Below, piece after piece: positions 1-5,521 of a DNA stretch of 5,521 nucleotides (its first letter is position 1; each line of letters opens with the position of its first letter). The position numbers and the translations under genes are program-made. The DNA comes from Bacteroidota bacterium (GTDB taxonomy: Bacteria; Bacteroidota; Bacteroidia; Bacteroidales; VadinHA17): the NCBI GenBank assembly GCA_030613125.1, contig JAUWMO010000238.1, positions 1-5,521 of the forward strand, read 5' to 3'. Under the pieces are notes generated by a model. The model searched no databases. It was given only the letters and a program-made list of their open reading frames with translations, and was not told the DNA's origin.

Positions 1-140
1 GTCTAAGGGGTCTAAGGGGTCTAAGGGGTCTAAGGGGTCTAAGGGTCTAAAGGTCTACAGGGTCTAAAAGTCTAAGAGTATATGAGTCCAGGGGCAAATA
101 TTTTCACTCTTCGACCTCTTCGACTTTTCGACTTTCGACT
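1..140. repeat. Short tandem repeat with a near-complementary right arm (family A, copy 1)
   Basis: Five perfect copies of the 9-mer GTCTAAGGG fill 1-45. They are followed by degenerate 8-9-base units (GTCTAAAG, GTCTACAGG, GTCTAAAA, GTCTAAGA) up to about 77. A unique middle follows (about 80-105), then a right arm of TTCGAC units (106-140). GTCTAAGAGT at 70-79 and ACTCTTCGAC at 106-115 can form a 10-bp stem with one mismatch around a 26-base loop. Positions 70-128 are identical to 1334-1392. The array begins at the first base of the window, so its true left end is not visible. No reading frame in it looks like a gene. Its function is unknown. Confidence 0.9.
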
Positions 141-149
141 GTTTTAATG

Positions 150-187
150 ACCCTATGAAATATTCAACAAGTTGAATTTCACAGGGT
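150..187. other. Imperfect inverted repeat (long hairpin)
   Basis: The left arm ACCCTATGAAATATTCAAC (150-168) is complementary to the right arm GTTGAATTTCACAGGGT (171-187), apart from a two-base bulge and one A/C mismatch. The loop is only a few bases. No T-run follows on either strand, so it is not a standard intrinsic terminator. It lies in the non-coding stretch downstream of the toxin gene. Its role is unknown; a relic of a mobile-element end or a protein-binding site are both possible. Confidence 0.6.
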
Positions 188-305
188 AAACCATTGAATG
201 ACCAACGACTTGGAAGGTCTTATAATATTAATTTCAGGATACGTCAGGCAGTTTAAACTTTCTTTCCTGCTATTTTAATTTAATTGCGAATTCGTTAATT
301 TCTTA

Positions 306-345
306 ATAACGGTTGGCTATGACCACGTTATAGGCTGGCTCGCCA
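306..345 (-). other. GC-richer inverted-repeat segment downstream of the toxin
   Basis: This GC-richer island sits in AT-rich DNA 8-48 bases past the toxin stop codon. ATAACG (306-311) and CGTTAT (326-331) are a 6-bp inverted repeat around 14 bases. CTAT/ATAG and GGC/GCC can pair in alternative ways. Its position would suit a 3' end structure for the toxin-antitoxin transcript, but there is no clean T-tract, so a terminator is only a guess. The rest of 141-353 shows no gene. Confidence 0.2.
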
Positions 346-353
346 AATCTTCA

Positions 354-764
354 TTAATTTGTTTTGATAAATCCTTCAGCTGTCATTACTGGGATTCTTG
401 CCTTTTTATAATCCTTTAAATTCCTGGTTAAAAGAATTTCTACTTTGTTTTCAATCGCAGAATAGTATTGAATTGCATCCTCAAAATCCTTAAAGTCAGA
501 GTTTAATGATAGTTCTAAAATTTTTTGATCCAGTGGAATTATTGAAACTAAAACTTTAAATTGATTCAGTATCTTCCTGGCCTCTTTATCAGATTTTAAC
601 CGGGAAAGCATGTAATGCATATTTGCAATTGTCAGGGCAGAGATAAATAGCTTAACCTTATTATGATCTGCTTTAGTAAATAATCTTGCTGCAAATGTGT
701 AGTATGGTTCTCTTTTAGCTAATAAATCATAAATAACATCAGTGTCAACCAGGACTTTCTTCAT
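354..764 (-). CDS. PIN-domain toxin (VapC-like ribonuclease) of a type II toxin-antitoxin pair
   Basis: This is a 136-residue protein of normal length for a single PIN domain. Such toxins are metal-dependent RNases that cut RNA in the cytoplasm when their antitoxin is lost. Visible landmarks are the N-terminal strand with D7-T8-D9, the FEDA motif (E95, D96) and the C-terminal T113-R114-N115 followed by D118. These are three of the usual four acidic positions. The fourth, a glutamate in canonical VapC (pattern like TLAEL), is N48 here in TIANM; similar PIN proteins from Bacteroidetes seem to share this, so it need not mean inactivity. The ATG lies three bases after the antitoxin stop, with no Shine-Dalgarno sequence, which suggests co-transcription and coupled translation. 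The family call is firm. RNase activity and target are inferred. Confidence 0.93.
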   Translation of the reverse strand: MKKVLVDTDVIYDLLAKREPYYTFAARLFTKADHNKVKLFISALTIANMHYMLSRLKSDKEARKILNQFKVLVSIIPLDQKILELSLNSDFKDFEDAIQYYSAIENKVEILLTRNLKDYKKARIPVMTAEGFIKTN

Positions 765-767
765 AAG

Positions 768-1010
768 CTAATATTTATTCAATAAATGATCGGTATAATC
801 TTTTTTAAAGTCAAAGTCATCTGGTATTTCAATAATTCCGCTTAAACTCTGGACCAATGGAGAAATGTCTTCATGTTGAATTTCATCCCTTGTAATTGCA
901 TTTAAATAAGATTCAATTATCCTGGAAAGACTTACGTTCTTGCTTTTAGCATATTTCTTTGCCTTTTCAATAATATTTCGGTCAAGTTTAATAGTAAGTT
1001 TTGTGTCCAT
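768..1010 (-). CDS. Ribbon-helix-helix antitoxin, DUF6364 type
   Basis: This 80-residue protein has a basic N-terminal strand (residues 3-9, TKLTIKL) and two helices (about 12-24 and 28-40) around a short N-V-S turn. That is the pattern of a dimeric ribbon-helix-helix DNA-binding domain. The C-terminal part, with S50-P51, SLSG (55-58), an acidic PDDFDFKKDY stretch (63-72) and the ending LLNKY, matches my memory of DUF6364 proteins encoded before PIN toxins. That tail probably wraps and inhibits the toxin. The gene comes first in the operon, three bases ahead of the toxin. The start at 1010 is supported by a promoter whose -7 box lies 20 bases upstream. It probably represses its own promoter by binding the palindrome at 1026-1050. 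Confidence 0.92.
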   Translation of the reverse strand: MDTKLTIKLDRNIIEKAKKYAKSKNVSLSRIIESYLNAITRDEIQHEDISPLVQSLSGIIEIPDDFDFKKDYTDHLLNKY

Positions 1011-1025
1011 AGTATTTGTTTTATA

Positions 1026-1050
1026 CGTACAAATATATAAAATATGTACG
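1026..1050. promoter_or_regulatory. Probable operator of the toxin-antitoxin operon
   Basis: Perfect inverted half-sites CGTACA (1026-1031) and TGTACG (1045-1050) are separated by 13 bases, so their centres are 19 bp apart, about two helical turns. That places both half-sites on one face of the helix, as expected for two ribbon-helix-helix dimers. The palindrome covers the -7 box and the start of the spacer of the minus-strand promoter, so binding there would block RNA polymerase. The palindrome is seen directly; that the antitoxin binds it is inferred. Confidence 0.7.
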
Positions 1051-1060
1051 AATAATCAAA
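1030..1060 (-). promoter_or_regulatory. Bacteroidetes-type promoter of the toxin-antitoxin operon
   Basis: Read on the minus strand, TTTG (1060-1057) is followed after exactly 19 bases by TATATTTG (1037-1030). This fits the Bacteroidetes -33/-7 consensus (TTTG and TAnnTTTG). Transcription should start near 1022-1025, giving a leader of only about 12-15 bases before the antitoxin ATG at 1010. Confidence 0.75.
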
Positions 1061-1308
1061 ATATCGACTTATATTTGCCTCTTCGTTTACCGGTTTCCGC
1101 ACCAAAAGAACTCTTGCCCCATTCAAATAATAGAAACATATTGATAAGATTTGGTGAGTATTAGCAAATTTACAATAAATTGCCTGAACCCAATCATGTT
1201 TCTTATCACTCAATAGCCCAAACAGTCCTGTAAAAAACAACTCAAATACAATATATTATATAAGGCAAAGCCAAAAGAACACATGCACACTGAAGGCCCG
1301 GTTGCAGA
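1061..1308. other. Intergenic stretch with no convincing gene
   Basis: This region separates the toxin-antitoxin promoter from the second repeat copy. The only coding-like trace is a 27-codon open frame on the minus strand, from ATG at 1139 to TGA at 1056. Its C-terminal half is rich in G, K and R (it ends GKRRGKYKSIF), and its stop codon overlaps the -33 box. The frame is closed upstream by a stop, no family is recognised, and it may be chance or the tail of a decayed gene. Longer open frames here overlap the antitoxin gene on the same strand or consist of AT-rich low-complexity sequence. Confidence 0.3.
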
Positions 1309-1407
1309 GTCTAAAGGTCTAAAGGTCTACAGGGTCTAAGAGTATATGAGTCCAGGGGCAAATATTTTCACTCTTCGACCTCTTCGACTTTTGACTTTTC
1401 GACTTTT
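1309..1407. repeat. Short tandem repeat with a near-complementary right arm (family A, copy 2)
   Basis: The left arm is GTCTAAAG, GTCTAAAG, GTCTACAGG and GTCTAAGAGT (1309-1343). A unique middle follows (1344-1369), then a right arm of TTCGAC or TTTGAC units (1370-1407). Positions 1334-1392 are identical over 59 bp to 70-128, including the unique middle. This copy has fewer left-arm units than copy 1 and lacks the GTCTAAGGG array. Both copies are in the same orientation, so they form direct repeats around the toxin-antitoxin module. This copy ends 110 bp before the GH2 start codon, so it may lie in or near that gene's leader. Confidence 0.9.
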
Positions 1408-1456
1408 ATTATTTTTGACACTTCTTCATTACAATAATTTTTTTACTTTTATTTAG

Positions 1457-1464
1457 TATATTTA
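1457..1464 (+). promoter_or_regulatory. Weak candidate -7 box for the GH2 gene
   Basis: TATATTTA differs at one position from the Bacteroidetes TAnnTTTG box and would put transcription start near 1471, with a leader of about 45 bases. No TTG/TTTG is found at the right distance upstream (around 1434-1440, which is T/A-rich). The promoter may therefore be weak, activator-dependent or elsewhere. No Shine-Dalgarno sequence precedes the ATG at 1518. Confidence 0.25.
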
Positions 1465-1517
1465 TGTAATCCGGAAACTAATACCCTGATGATCTGCAAA
1501 TTATACAATTACTTAGA

Positions 1518-3332
1518 ATGAGATCAAAAAACAAATATTATTATATCATTTTTACACTTGTTATTACTATGGTGCTTACATCTTGCCTGTCAAAGGATTC
1601 AGGATGGCAAATGGCTTCCACTCCTATTAAATCCAAATGGGCTGATAAAATAGATCCAAAAAATCCCTGGCCGGAATATCCACGACCTCAGATGGTACGG
1701 AAAAAGTGGAAAAACCTGAATGGGCTATGGAATTATGCAATAAGGCCTGCTGATCAGGCTCAACCAACCGATTGGGATGGCAGGATCCTGGTCCCCTACC
1801 CTGTCGAGTCAGCCCTTTCAGGGGTTAAAGAACAAGTTGGAAAGGACAGCTTACTCTGGTATTTCCGGAATTTTTCTGTCCCCAAAAGTTGGAATGGAAA
1901 CCGTATTTTGCTTCATTTTGAAGCAGTTGACTGGAAAACAACTGTATGGATTAATGGCAAAAAAGCAGGAACCCATAAAGGTGGTTACAACCCTTTCACC
2001 TTTGATATTACCGGTTTTTTAAATAAAACAGGAGATCAAAAATTAGTTTTATCAGTTTGGGATCCTACCGATGATGGCACTCAGCCACGCGGAAAACAAG
2101 TGAGAAATCCGCATGGCATATGGTATACCTCAACCACAGGGATCTGGCAAACCGTTTGGCTTGAACCAGTGCCTGAATCCTACATCTCCTCATTTCAAAT
2201 TTCAACTGATATCGACAATAAATTACTTAGCCTTAAAACTGACACCAGGAATATTCAGAAAAGCGACCAGGTTAAAGCCATTGTATATTTTGACAATCAA
2301 TTAATCGGTGAATCAAATTGCAGAGCAGATAGTTTCTGTAATTTAACAATTTCTGACCTGCATCTCTGGTCTCCCGGCGATCCAAACTTATATGATCTTT
2401 CAATTCAACTGATCAGAGAGGGGAAAATAATTGATAAGGTGGAAAGTTATTTTGGCATGCGGAAGATCTCTCTGGGAAAAGACAAACAAGGTTTTACAAG
2501 AATATTCCTGAACAATGAATTTGTTTTCCAGAATGGCCCTCTTGACCAGGGATTCTGGCCCGATGGGCTATATACTCCCCCATCAGATGAAGCCATGAAA
2601 TATGATCTGGAAATGACCAGGAAACTTGGATTCAATATGCTCAGGAAACATGTGAAGGTTGAACCCAGGAGATTTTATTACTGGTGTGATAAATTGGGGA
2701 TATTGGTATGGCAGGATATGCCCAGTGGTGACAGATATATCGGTTCACACGATCCTGATATTAAGAGAACCCAGGAATCCTCCTTGCAATTTGAGTATGA
2801 ATTGGAACAAATGATTACATCAAAATTCAACCATCCGAGTATTGTCATGTGGGTACCTTTCAATGAAGGATGGGGTCAATATAATACTGCTGGTATAGTT
2901 GACTTTATAAAAATAATCGATCCTACCCGTCTGGTAAATAACACCAGTGGCTGGGCTGATCGTGGAGTGGGTGATATTCTTGACCTTCATCATTATCCAG
3001 AACCCGTTCTGCCGGAACCGGAACAGAAAAGGGCAATTGTTCTTGGTGAATTTGGCGGACTTGGCTATCCGGTTCCGGAACATACCTGGGTTGAGGAAAA
3101 CTGGGGATACCGGAATATGAAGGATACTATTGAATTGATTAACAAATATGAAGAATTCTATTCAAATGTCTGGGATTTTATGGAGCAGGGCCTGAGCGCC
3201 TCTGTTTACACACAGATCACCGATGTGGAGACTGAAACTAACGGACTGCTTACATACGACAGGAAAGTTGTGAAGGTGGATGTGGAACATGTTTACAAGA
3301 TAAATACAAACATCTTTGTTCCGGCACCTTAA
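1518..3332 (+). CDS. Glycoside hydrolase family 2 lipoprotein (beta-galactosidase/beta-glucuronidase-like)
   Basis: This 604-residue exo-acting glycosidase is predicted to be lipid-anchored. The N-terminus is basic (R2, K4, K6), then a hydrophobic segment (7-20), then the lipobox L20-T21-S22-C23, which supports this start. The sugar-binding jelly-roll domain spans about 62-216 and ends in the typical GIWQTVWLE. An Ig-like domain follows (about 220-314), then the TIM barrel (about 320-600). The general acid/base is E450 in PFNEGWGQ, and the nucleophile is E511 in LGEFGG. H378, the LGILVWQDMP strand (393-402) and HHYPEP (491-496) are further GH2 barrel landmarks. The end, with TDVETETNGLLTYDRK, is typical of compact GH2 enzymes of Bacteroidetes, and the length matches beta-glucuronidases (about 600) rather than LacZ (about 1,000). 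The neighbouring arabinofuranosidase gene suggests a plant glycan as target. Retaining chemistry follows from the family; the exact sugar cannot be told from sequence. Confidence 0.95.
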   Translation: MRSKNKYYYIIFTLVITMVLTSCLSKDSGWQMASTPIKSKWADKIDPKNPWPEYPRPQMVRKKWKNLNGLWNYAIRPADQAQPTDWDGRILVPYPVESALSGVKEQVGKDSLLWYFRNFSVPKSWNGNRILLHFEAVDWKTTVWINGKKAGTHKGGYNPFTFDITGFLNKTGDQKLVLSVWDPTDDGTQPRGKQVRNPHGIWYTSTTGIWQTVWLEPVPESYISSFQISTDIDNKLLSLKTDTRNIQKSDQVKAIVYFDNQLIGESNCRADSFCNLTISDLHLWSPGDPNLYDLSIQLIREGKIIDKVESYFGMRKISLGKDKQGFTRIFLNNEFVFQNGPLDQGFWPDGLYTPPSDEAMKYDLEMTRKLGFNMLRKHVKVEPRRFYYWCDKLGILVWQDMPSGDRYIGSHDPDIKRTQESSLQFEYELEQMITSKFNHPSIVMWVPFNEGWGQYNTAGIVDFIKIIDPTRLVNNTSGWADRGVGDILDLHHYPEPVLPEPEQKRAIVLGEFGGLGYPVPEHTWVEENWGYRNMKDTIELINKYEEFYSNVWDFMEQGLSASVYTQITDVETETNGLLTYDRKVVKVDVEHVYKINTNIFVPAP

Positions 3333-3389
3333 TTTTACCAGAAGAAGGCTTGTTCCTTAAAACTTAAACAATTGAACTGAAACAAGTAA

Positions 3390-3416
3390 AAAGCTACCCT
3401 CTAAGAAGGTGGCTTT
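3390..3416 (+). terminator. Hairpin after the GH2 gene, possible terminator
   Basis: AAAGCTACC (3390-3398) and GGTGGCTTT (3408-3416) form a 9-bp stem with one U-G wobble around a 9-base loop, 58 bases after the GH2 stop. The stem ends in TTT but no longer T-tract follows (GAATTG), so termination may be weak. If it works, the downstream GH127 gene needs its own promoter; if it is leaky, the two genes form one operon. Confidence 0.4.
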
Positions 3417-3454
3417 GAATTGCACCCACTGGGGGCTTTATTAATAATGATCAA

Positions 3455-3510
3455 GGAATGATGGAATGATGGAATGATGGAATGATGGAAAAATGGAAAA
3501 ATGGAAAAAT
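3455..3510. repeat. Perfect octamer tandem array, seven units (family B, left arm)
   Basis: Four copies of GGAATGAT (3455-3486) run directly into three copies of GGAAAAAT (3487-3510), an exact 8-base period throughout. The array is non-coding; the open frames across it are low-complexity artefacts. It differs in sequence from the repeat at 1-140 and 1309-1407. It lies between the two hydrolase genes and is prone to copy-number change by slippage. Confidence 0.92.
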
Positions 3511-3540
3511 TGTTACTTTCAAAGACTTGAACAGGAACCA

Positions 3541-3635
3541 ATTCCAACAATCCAATATTATTCGCTGCGCTCATGAGATCGATCGCTTTGCTCTCTAAGT
3601 TCCAACATTCCCCGTCCGAACGGATGATTCCATTC
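3541..3635. repeat. Near-complementary right arm of the octamer repeat (family B)
   Basis: ATTCCAACAATCC (3541-3553) and GTTCCAACATTCC (3599-3611) each match the reverse complement of the left array at 11 of 13 positions, and ATTCCATTC follows at 3627-3635. Between them are two related 10-mers, CGCTGCGCTC (3563-3572) and CGCTTTGCTC (3584-3593), and after the second arm a small stem CCGT/ACGG (3612-3623). The block ends about 50 bases before the GH127 start codon. The remaining leader (3636-3684) is A-rich with no clear promoter box and no Shine-Dalgarno sequence. Confidence 0.6.
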
Positions 3636-3684
3636 AGCCGGGCGGGCAATAATTTTTATCATGTAAAACAAAAAAAATAAACGG

Positions 3685-5521
3685 ATGAAACAGATACTAA
3701 TTGTAATCGGTATTACCATTACTGTTGCCTGTTCAAAAAATCAGGTGCAGCATAACGATTATCCCATACAGCCTGTACCATTTACTCAGATAAAACTGAC
3801 TGAGGGTTTTTGGCACAACCGGTCAGAGACCAATCGTAAAGTAACAATCCCATATAATTTTAAAAAATGTGAGGAGACAGGCAGGATCAGCAACTTTGCC
3901 AAAGCAGGAGGCCTGGAAGAGGGTGAGTTTGAAGGAATATATTTTAACGATTCCGATGTATTCAAGGTTATTGAAGGTGCCTCTTATTCTCTTCAGATAC
4001 ATCCTGATCCGGAATTGGAAAAATATCTTGATGATCTGATCGCAAAAATTGCCGCTGCACAGGAAGATGATGGTTACTTATATACAAACCGGACAATAAA
4101 TCCGGAAAAAGCTGCAGATGGTGCAGGAAAAAAACGGTGGACCAACCTGGGTAGATATCATGAATTATATAATGTAGGGCACATGTATGAAGCAGCGGTT
4201 GCACATTACCAGGCAACCGGGAAAAAAACATTCCTGGATGTTGCAATAAAAAATGCCGACCTGGTAACTGATGTATTTGGACCCGGTAAAAACATGGGGG
4301 TGCCCGGTCATGAAGAAATTGAAATCGGGTTGGTTAAACTCTACAGGGTTACCGGTAATAAGAAATATCTTGATATGGCGAAATTCTTTATTGACCAACG
4401 TGGAAATTCTGAAGGTCATGAATTATATGGCGAATACGCCCAGGACCATAAACCGGTCATTGAACAGGAAAAAGCTGTAGGCCATAGTGTGCGTGCAGGC
4501 TATCTGTACTCCGGGATGGCCGATGTGGCAGCCCTTGCAGGTGATGAACAGTATATTGAAGCATTGGATAAATTGTGGGATAACGTTGTATCAAAGAAAC
4601 TGTACCTTACAGGTGGTATTGGCGCCAGCCGCCATGGTGAAGCTTTCAGTGAGGAATATGACCTCCCAAATGCTACTGCGTATACAGAAACATGTGCTGC
4701 AATTGCAAATATGTTATGGAATCACCGGATGTTCCTTTTAAAAGGAGATTCAAAATATATGGATATTTTCGAACGTATCCTTTATAATGGTTTCCTGGCT
4801 GGTATATCATTGGAAGGAAACACCTTTTTTTACCCCAATCCCCTGGAATTTGATGGGAAATATGCCTTCAATCAGGGTGCTGTTTGCCGTTCTCCATGGT
4901 TTAATTGCTCATGTTGTCCGGTGAATATTGTCCGCACCATTCCATCTTTACCTGGCTATATCTACGGAATCAAAGAAGATAATATATATATCAACCTGTT
5001 TATTAACAGCCTGTCATCATTAGTTGTAGAAGGTAAAGAGTTTATATTGACTCAGGAAACTAATTATCCATGGGATGGCAGGGTCAGGATTACAGTTTCA
5101 GCAGTTAAAAGACTTCCTGCCTCCTTCAAAATAAGAATACCGGGATGGGCCAGAAATCAACCTGTACCAGGGGATCTTTATCATTATTATCAAAAATCAA
5201 AAAATAAAGTACTGATTTCAGTGAATGGACATGAATCAGACTTTTCGCTTGAGAATGGTTATGCAGTAATTCGCAGAACCTGGAAGGACGGTGATGTGAT
5301 AGAACTTGATATTCCTCTGAATGTACGTAAAGTTATAAGTAATTATCAGGTTGAAGAGGACAGGGGTAAAATAGCTATTGAAAGAGGTCCGCTTGTATAT
5401 GCCATTGAAGGAATTGACAATAATGAAAATGTTTTTAACTTGTTATTCGATAAAAATGAAGCTTATAATGCTGAACACCATCATGATATTTTAGGTGGAA
5501 TTTCAATAATCAGCGGAACTG
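3685..5521 (+). CDS. GH127/GH146-type (DUF1680) beta-L-arabinofuranosidase lipoprotein, cut by the window end
   Basis: One uninterrupted frame of 612 codons runs off the right edge. HypBA1 of Bifidobacterium longum has 658 residues, so perhaps 40-70 are missing. The N-terminus is K2 plus a hydrophobic segment and T13-V14-A15-C16, a plausible but not ideal lipobox, which suggests lipid anchoring outside the cytoplasm. Family enzymes release terminal beta-L-arabinofuranose from plant glycans or glycoproteins, using a zinc-bound cysteine nucleophile. From memory of HypBA1 the active site maps as E319 (acid/base, GEAFSEEYDLPN), E335 and C337 (YTETC), C410 nucleophile and C411 (CSCCP). The E319-E335-C337 spacing equals E322-E338-C340 of HypBA1. 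H166 (NVGHM), H209 (GHEE) and H267 (VGHS) are further pocket histidines. The alpha/alpha barrel covers about 30-430 and beta-domains follow. It is encoded 352 bp after GH2 on the same strand. GH127 and GH146 cannot be told apart by eye. Confidence 0.96.
   Translation, partial: MKQILIVIGITITVACSKNQVQHNDYPIQPVPFTQIKLTEGFWHNRSETNRKVTIPYNFKKCEETGRISNFAKAGGLEEGEFEGIYFNDSDVFKVIEGASYSLQIHPDPELEKYLDDLIAKIAAAQEDDGYLYTNRTINPEKAADGAGKKRWTNLGRYHELYNVGHMYEAAVAHYQATGKKTFLDVAIKNADLVTDVFGPGKNMGVPGHEEIEIGLVKLYRVTGNKKYLDMAKFFIDQRGNSEGHELYGEYAQDHKPVIEQEKAVGHSVRAGYLYSGMADVAALAGDEQYIEALDKLWDNVVSKKLYLTGGIGASRHGEAFSEEYDLPNATAYTETCAAIANMLWNHRMFLLKGDSKYMDIFERILYNGFLAGISLEGNTFFYPNPLEFDGKYAFNQGAVCRSPWFNCSCCPVNIVRTIPSLPGYIYGIKEDNIYINLFINSLSSLVVEGKEFILTQETNYPWDGRVRITVSAVKRLPASFKIRIPGWARNQPVPGDLYHYYQKSKNKVLISVNGHESDFSLENGYAVIRRTWKDGDVIELDIPLNVRKVISNYQVEEDRGKIAIERGPLVYAIEGIDNNENVFNLLFDKNEAYNAEHHHDILGGISIISGT

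Noticed and set aside
1..77. CRISPR array
   Set aside because: The units are 8-9 bases and contiguous, with no spacers and no cas genes.
940..1164. 74-codon open frame on the plus strand
   Set aside because: It is antisense to the antitoxin gene and its promoter; the hydrophobic look comes from AT-rich DNA.
932..1240. 102-codon open frame on the minus strand
   Set aside because: It overlaps most of the clear antitoxin gene in another frame, crosses the promoter and operator, and shows no recognisable family.
1..1407. Composite transposon with the repeats as ends
   Set aside because: There is no transposase gene, the repeats are direct and low-complexity, and no target-site duplication was found.
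3421..3443. Second terminator hairpin (CCC ACT GGG followed by TTTATTA)
   Set aside because: The perfect stem is only three base pairs, extended only across a mismatch; too weak to call.
3401..3649. 82-codon minus-strand frame across the gap between the hydrolase genes
   Set aside because: Its middle is the translated octamer array (repeated HHS/IIPSF units), so it is low-complexity, not a gene.
3968..4741. Several 69-92-codon frames on both strands
   Set aside because: They lie inside the GH127-type gene, whose frame is continuous and holds all family motifs.

Overview
This window is AT-rich Bacteroidota (Bacteroidetes) DNA. Three things suggest this: a promoter of the Bacteroidetes type (TTTG, 19 bases, TATATTTG); start codons preceded by A/T-rich leaders without clear Shine-Dalgarno sequences; and two lipoprotein glycoside hydrolases of types common in plant-polysaccharide degraders of this phylum. 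No rRNA, tRNA, CRISPR array, insertion sequence or transposase was seen.

Layout. Positions 1-140 hold a short tandem repeat (9-bp unit GTCTAAGGG, probably continuing left of the window) followed by a TTCGAC-rich arm. Positions 141-353 are non-coding and contain two inverted repeats. Positions 354-1010 (minus strand) are a two-gene type II toxin-antitoxin module: a ribbon-helix-helix antitoxin of the DUF6364 type, then three bases later a PIN-domain (VapC-like) toxin. Its promoter and a palindromic operator lie at 1026-1060. Positions 1061-1308 hold no convincing gene. Positions 1309-1407 are a second copy of the first repeat; 59 bp are identical between the copies, so the module sits between direct repeats.

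Positions 1518-3332 (plus strand) encode a 604-residue GH2 lipoprotein with both catalytic glutamates. Positions 3333-3684 are a 352-bp gap with a possible terminator hairpin and a second, unrelated octamer repeat. Positions 3685-5521 encode a GH127/GH146-type (DUF1680) beta-L-arabinofuranosidase lipoprotein that runs off the right edge with its zinc-thiolate active site intact.

The two hydrolases face the same way and probably attack one arabinose-containing plant glycan at the cell surface or in the periplasm. The window alone does not fix the substrate, and no SusC/SusD pair or regulator is visible. The toxin-antitoxin module looks like an independent passenger. The oddest signal is non-coding: two unrelated repeat families share one design (tandem 8-9-mers, a unique middle, then units that are the reverse complement of the first arm with a recurring mismatch), and a copy lies just upstream of each hydrolase gene.
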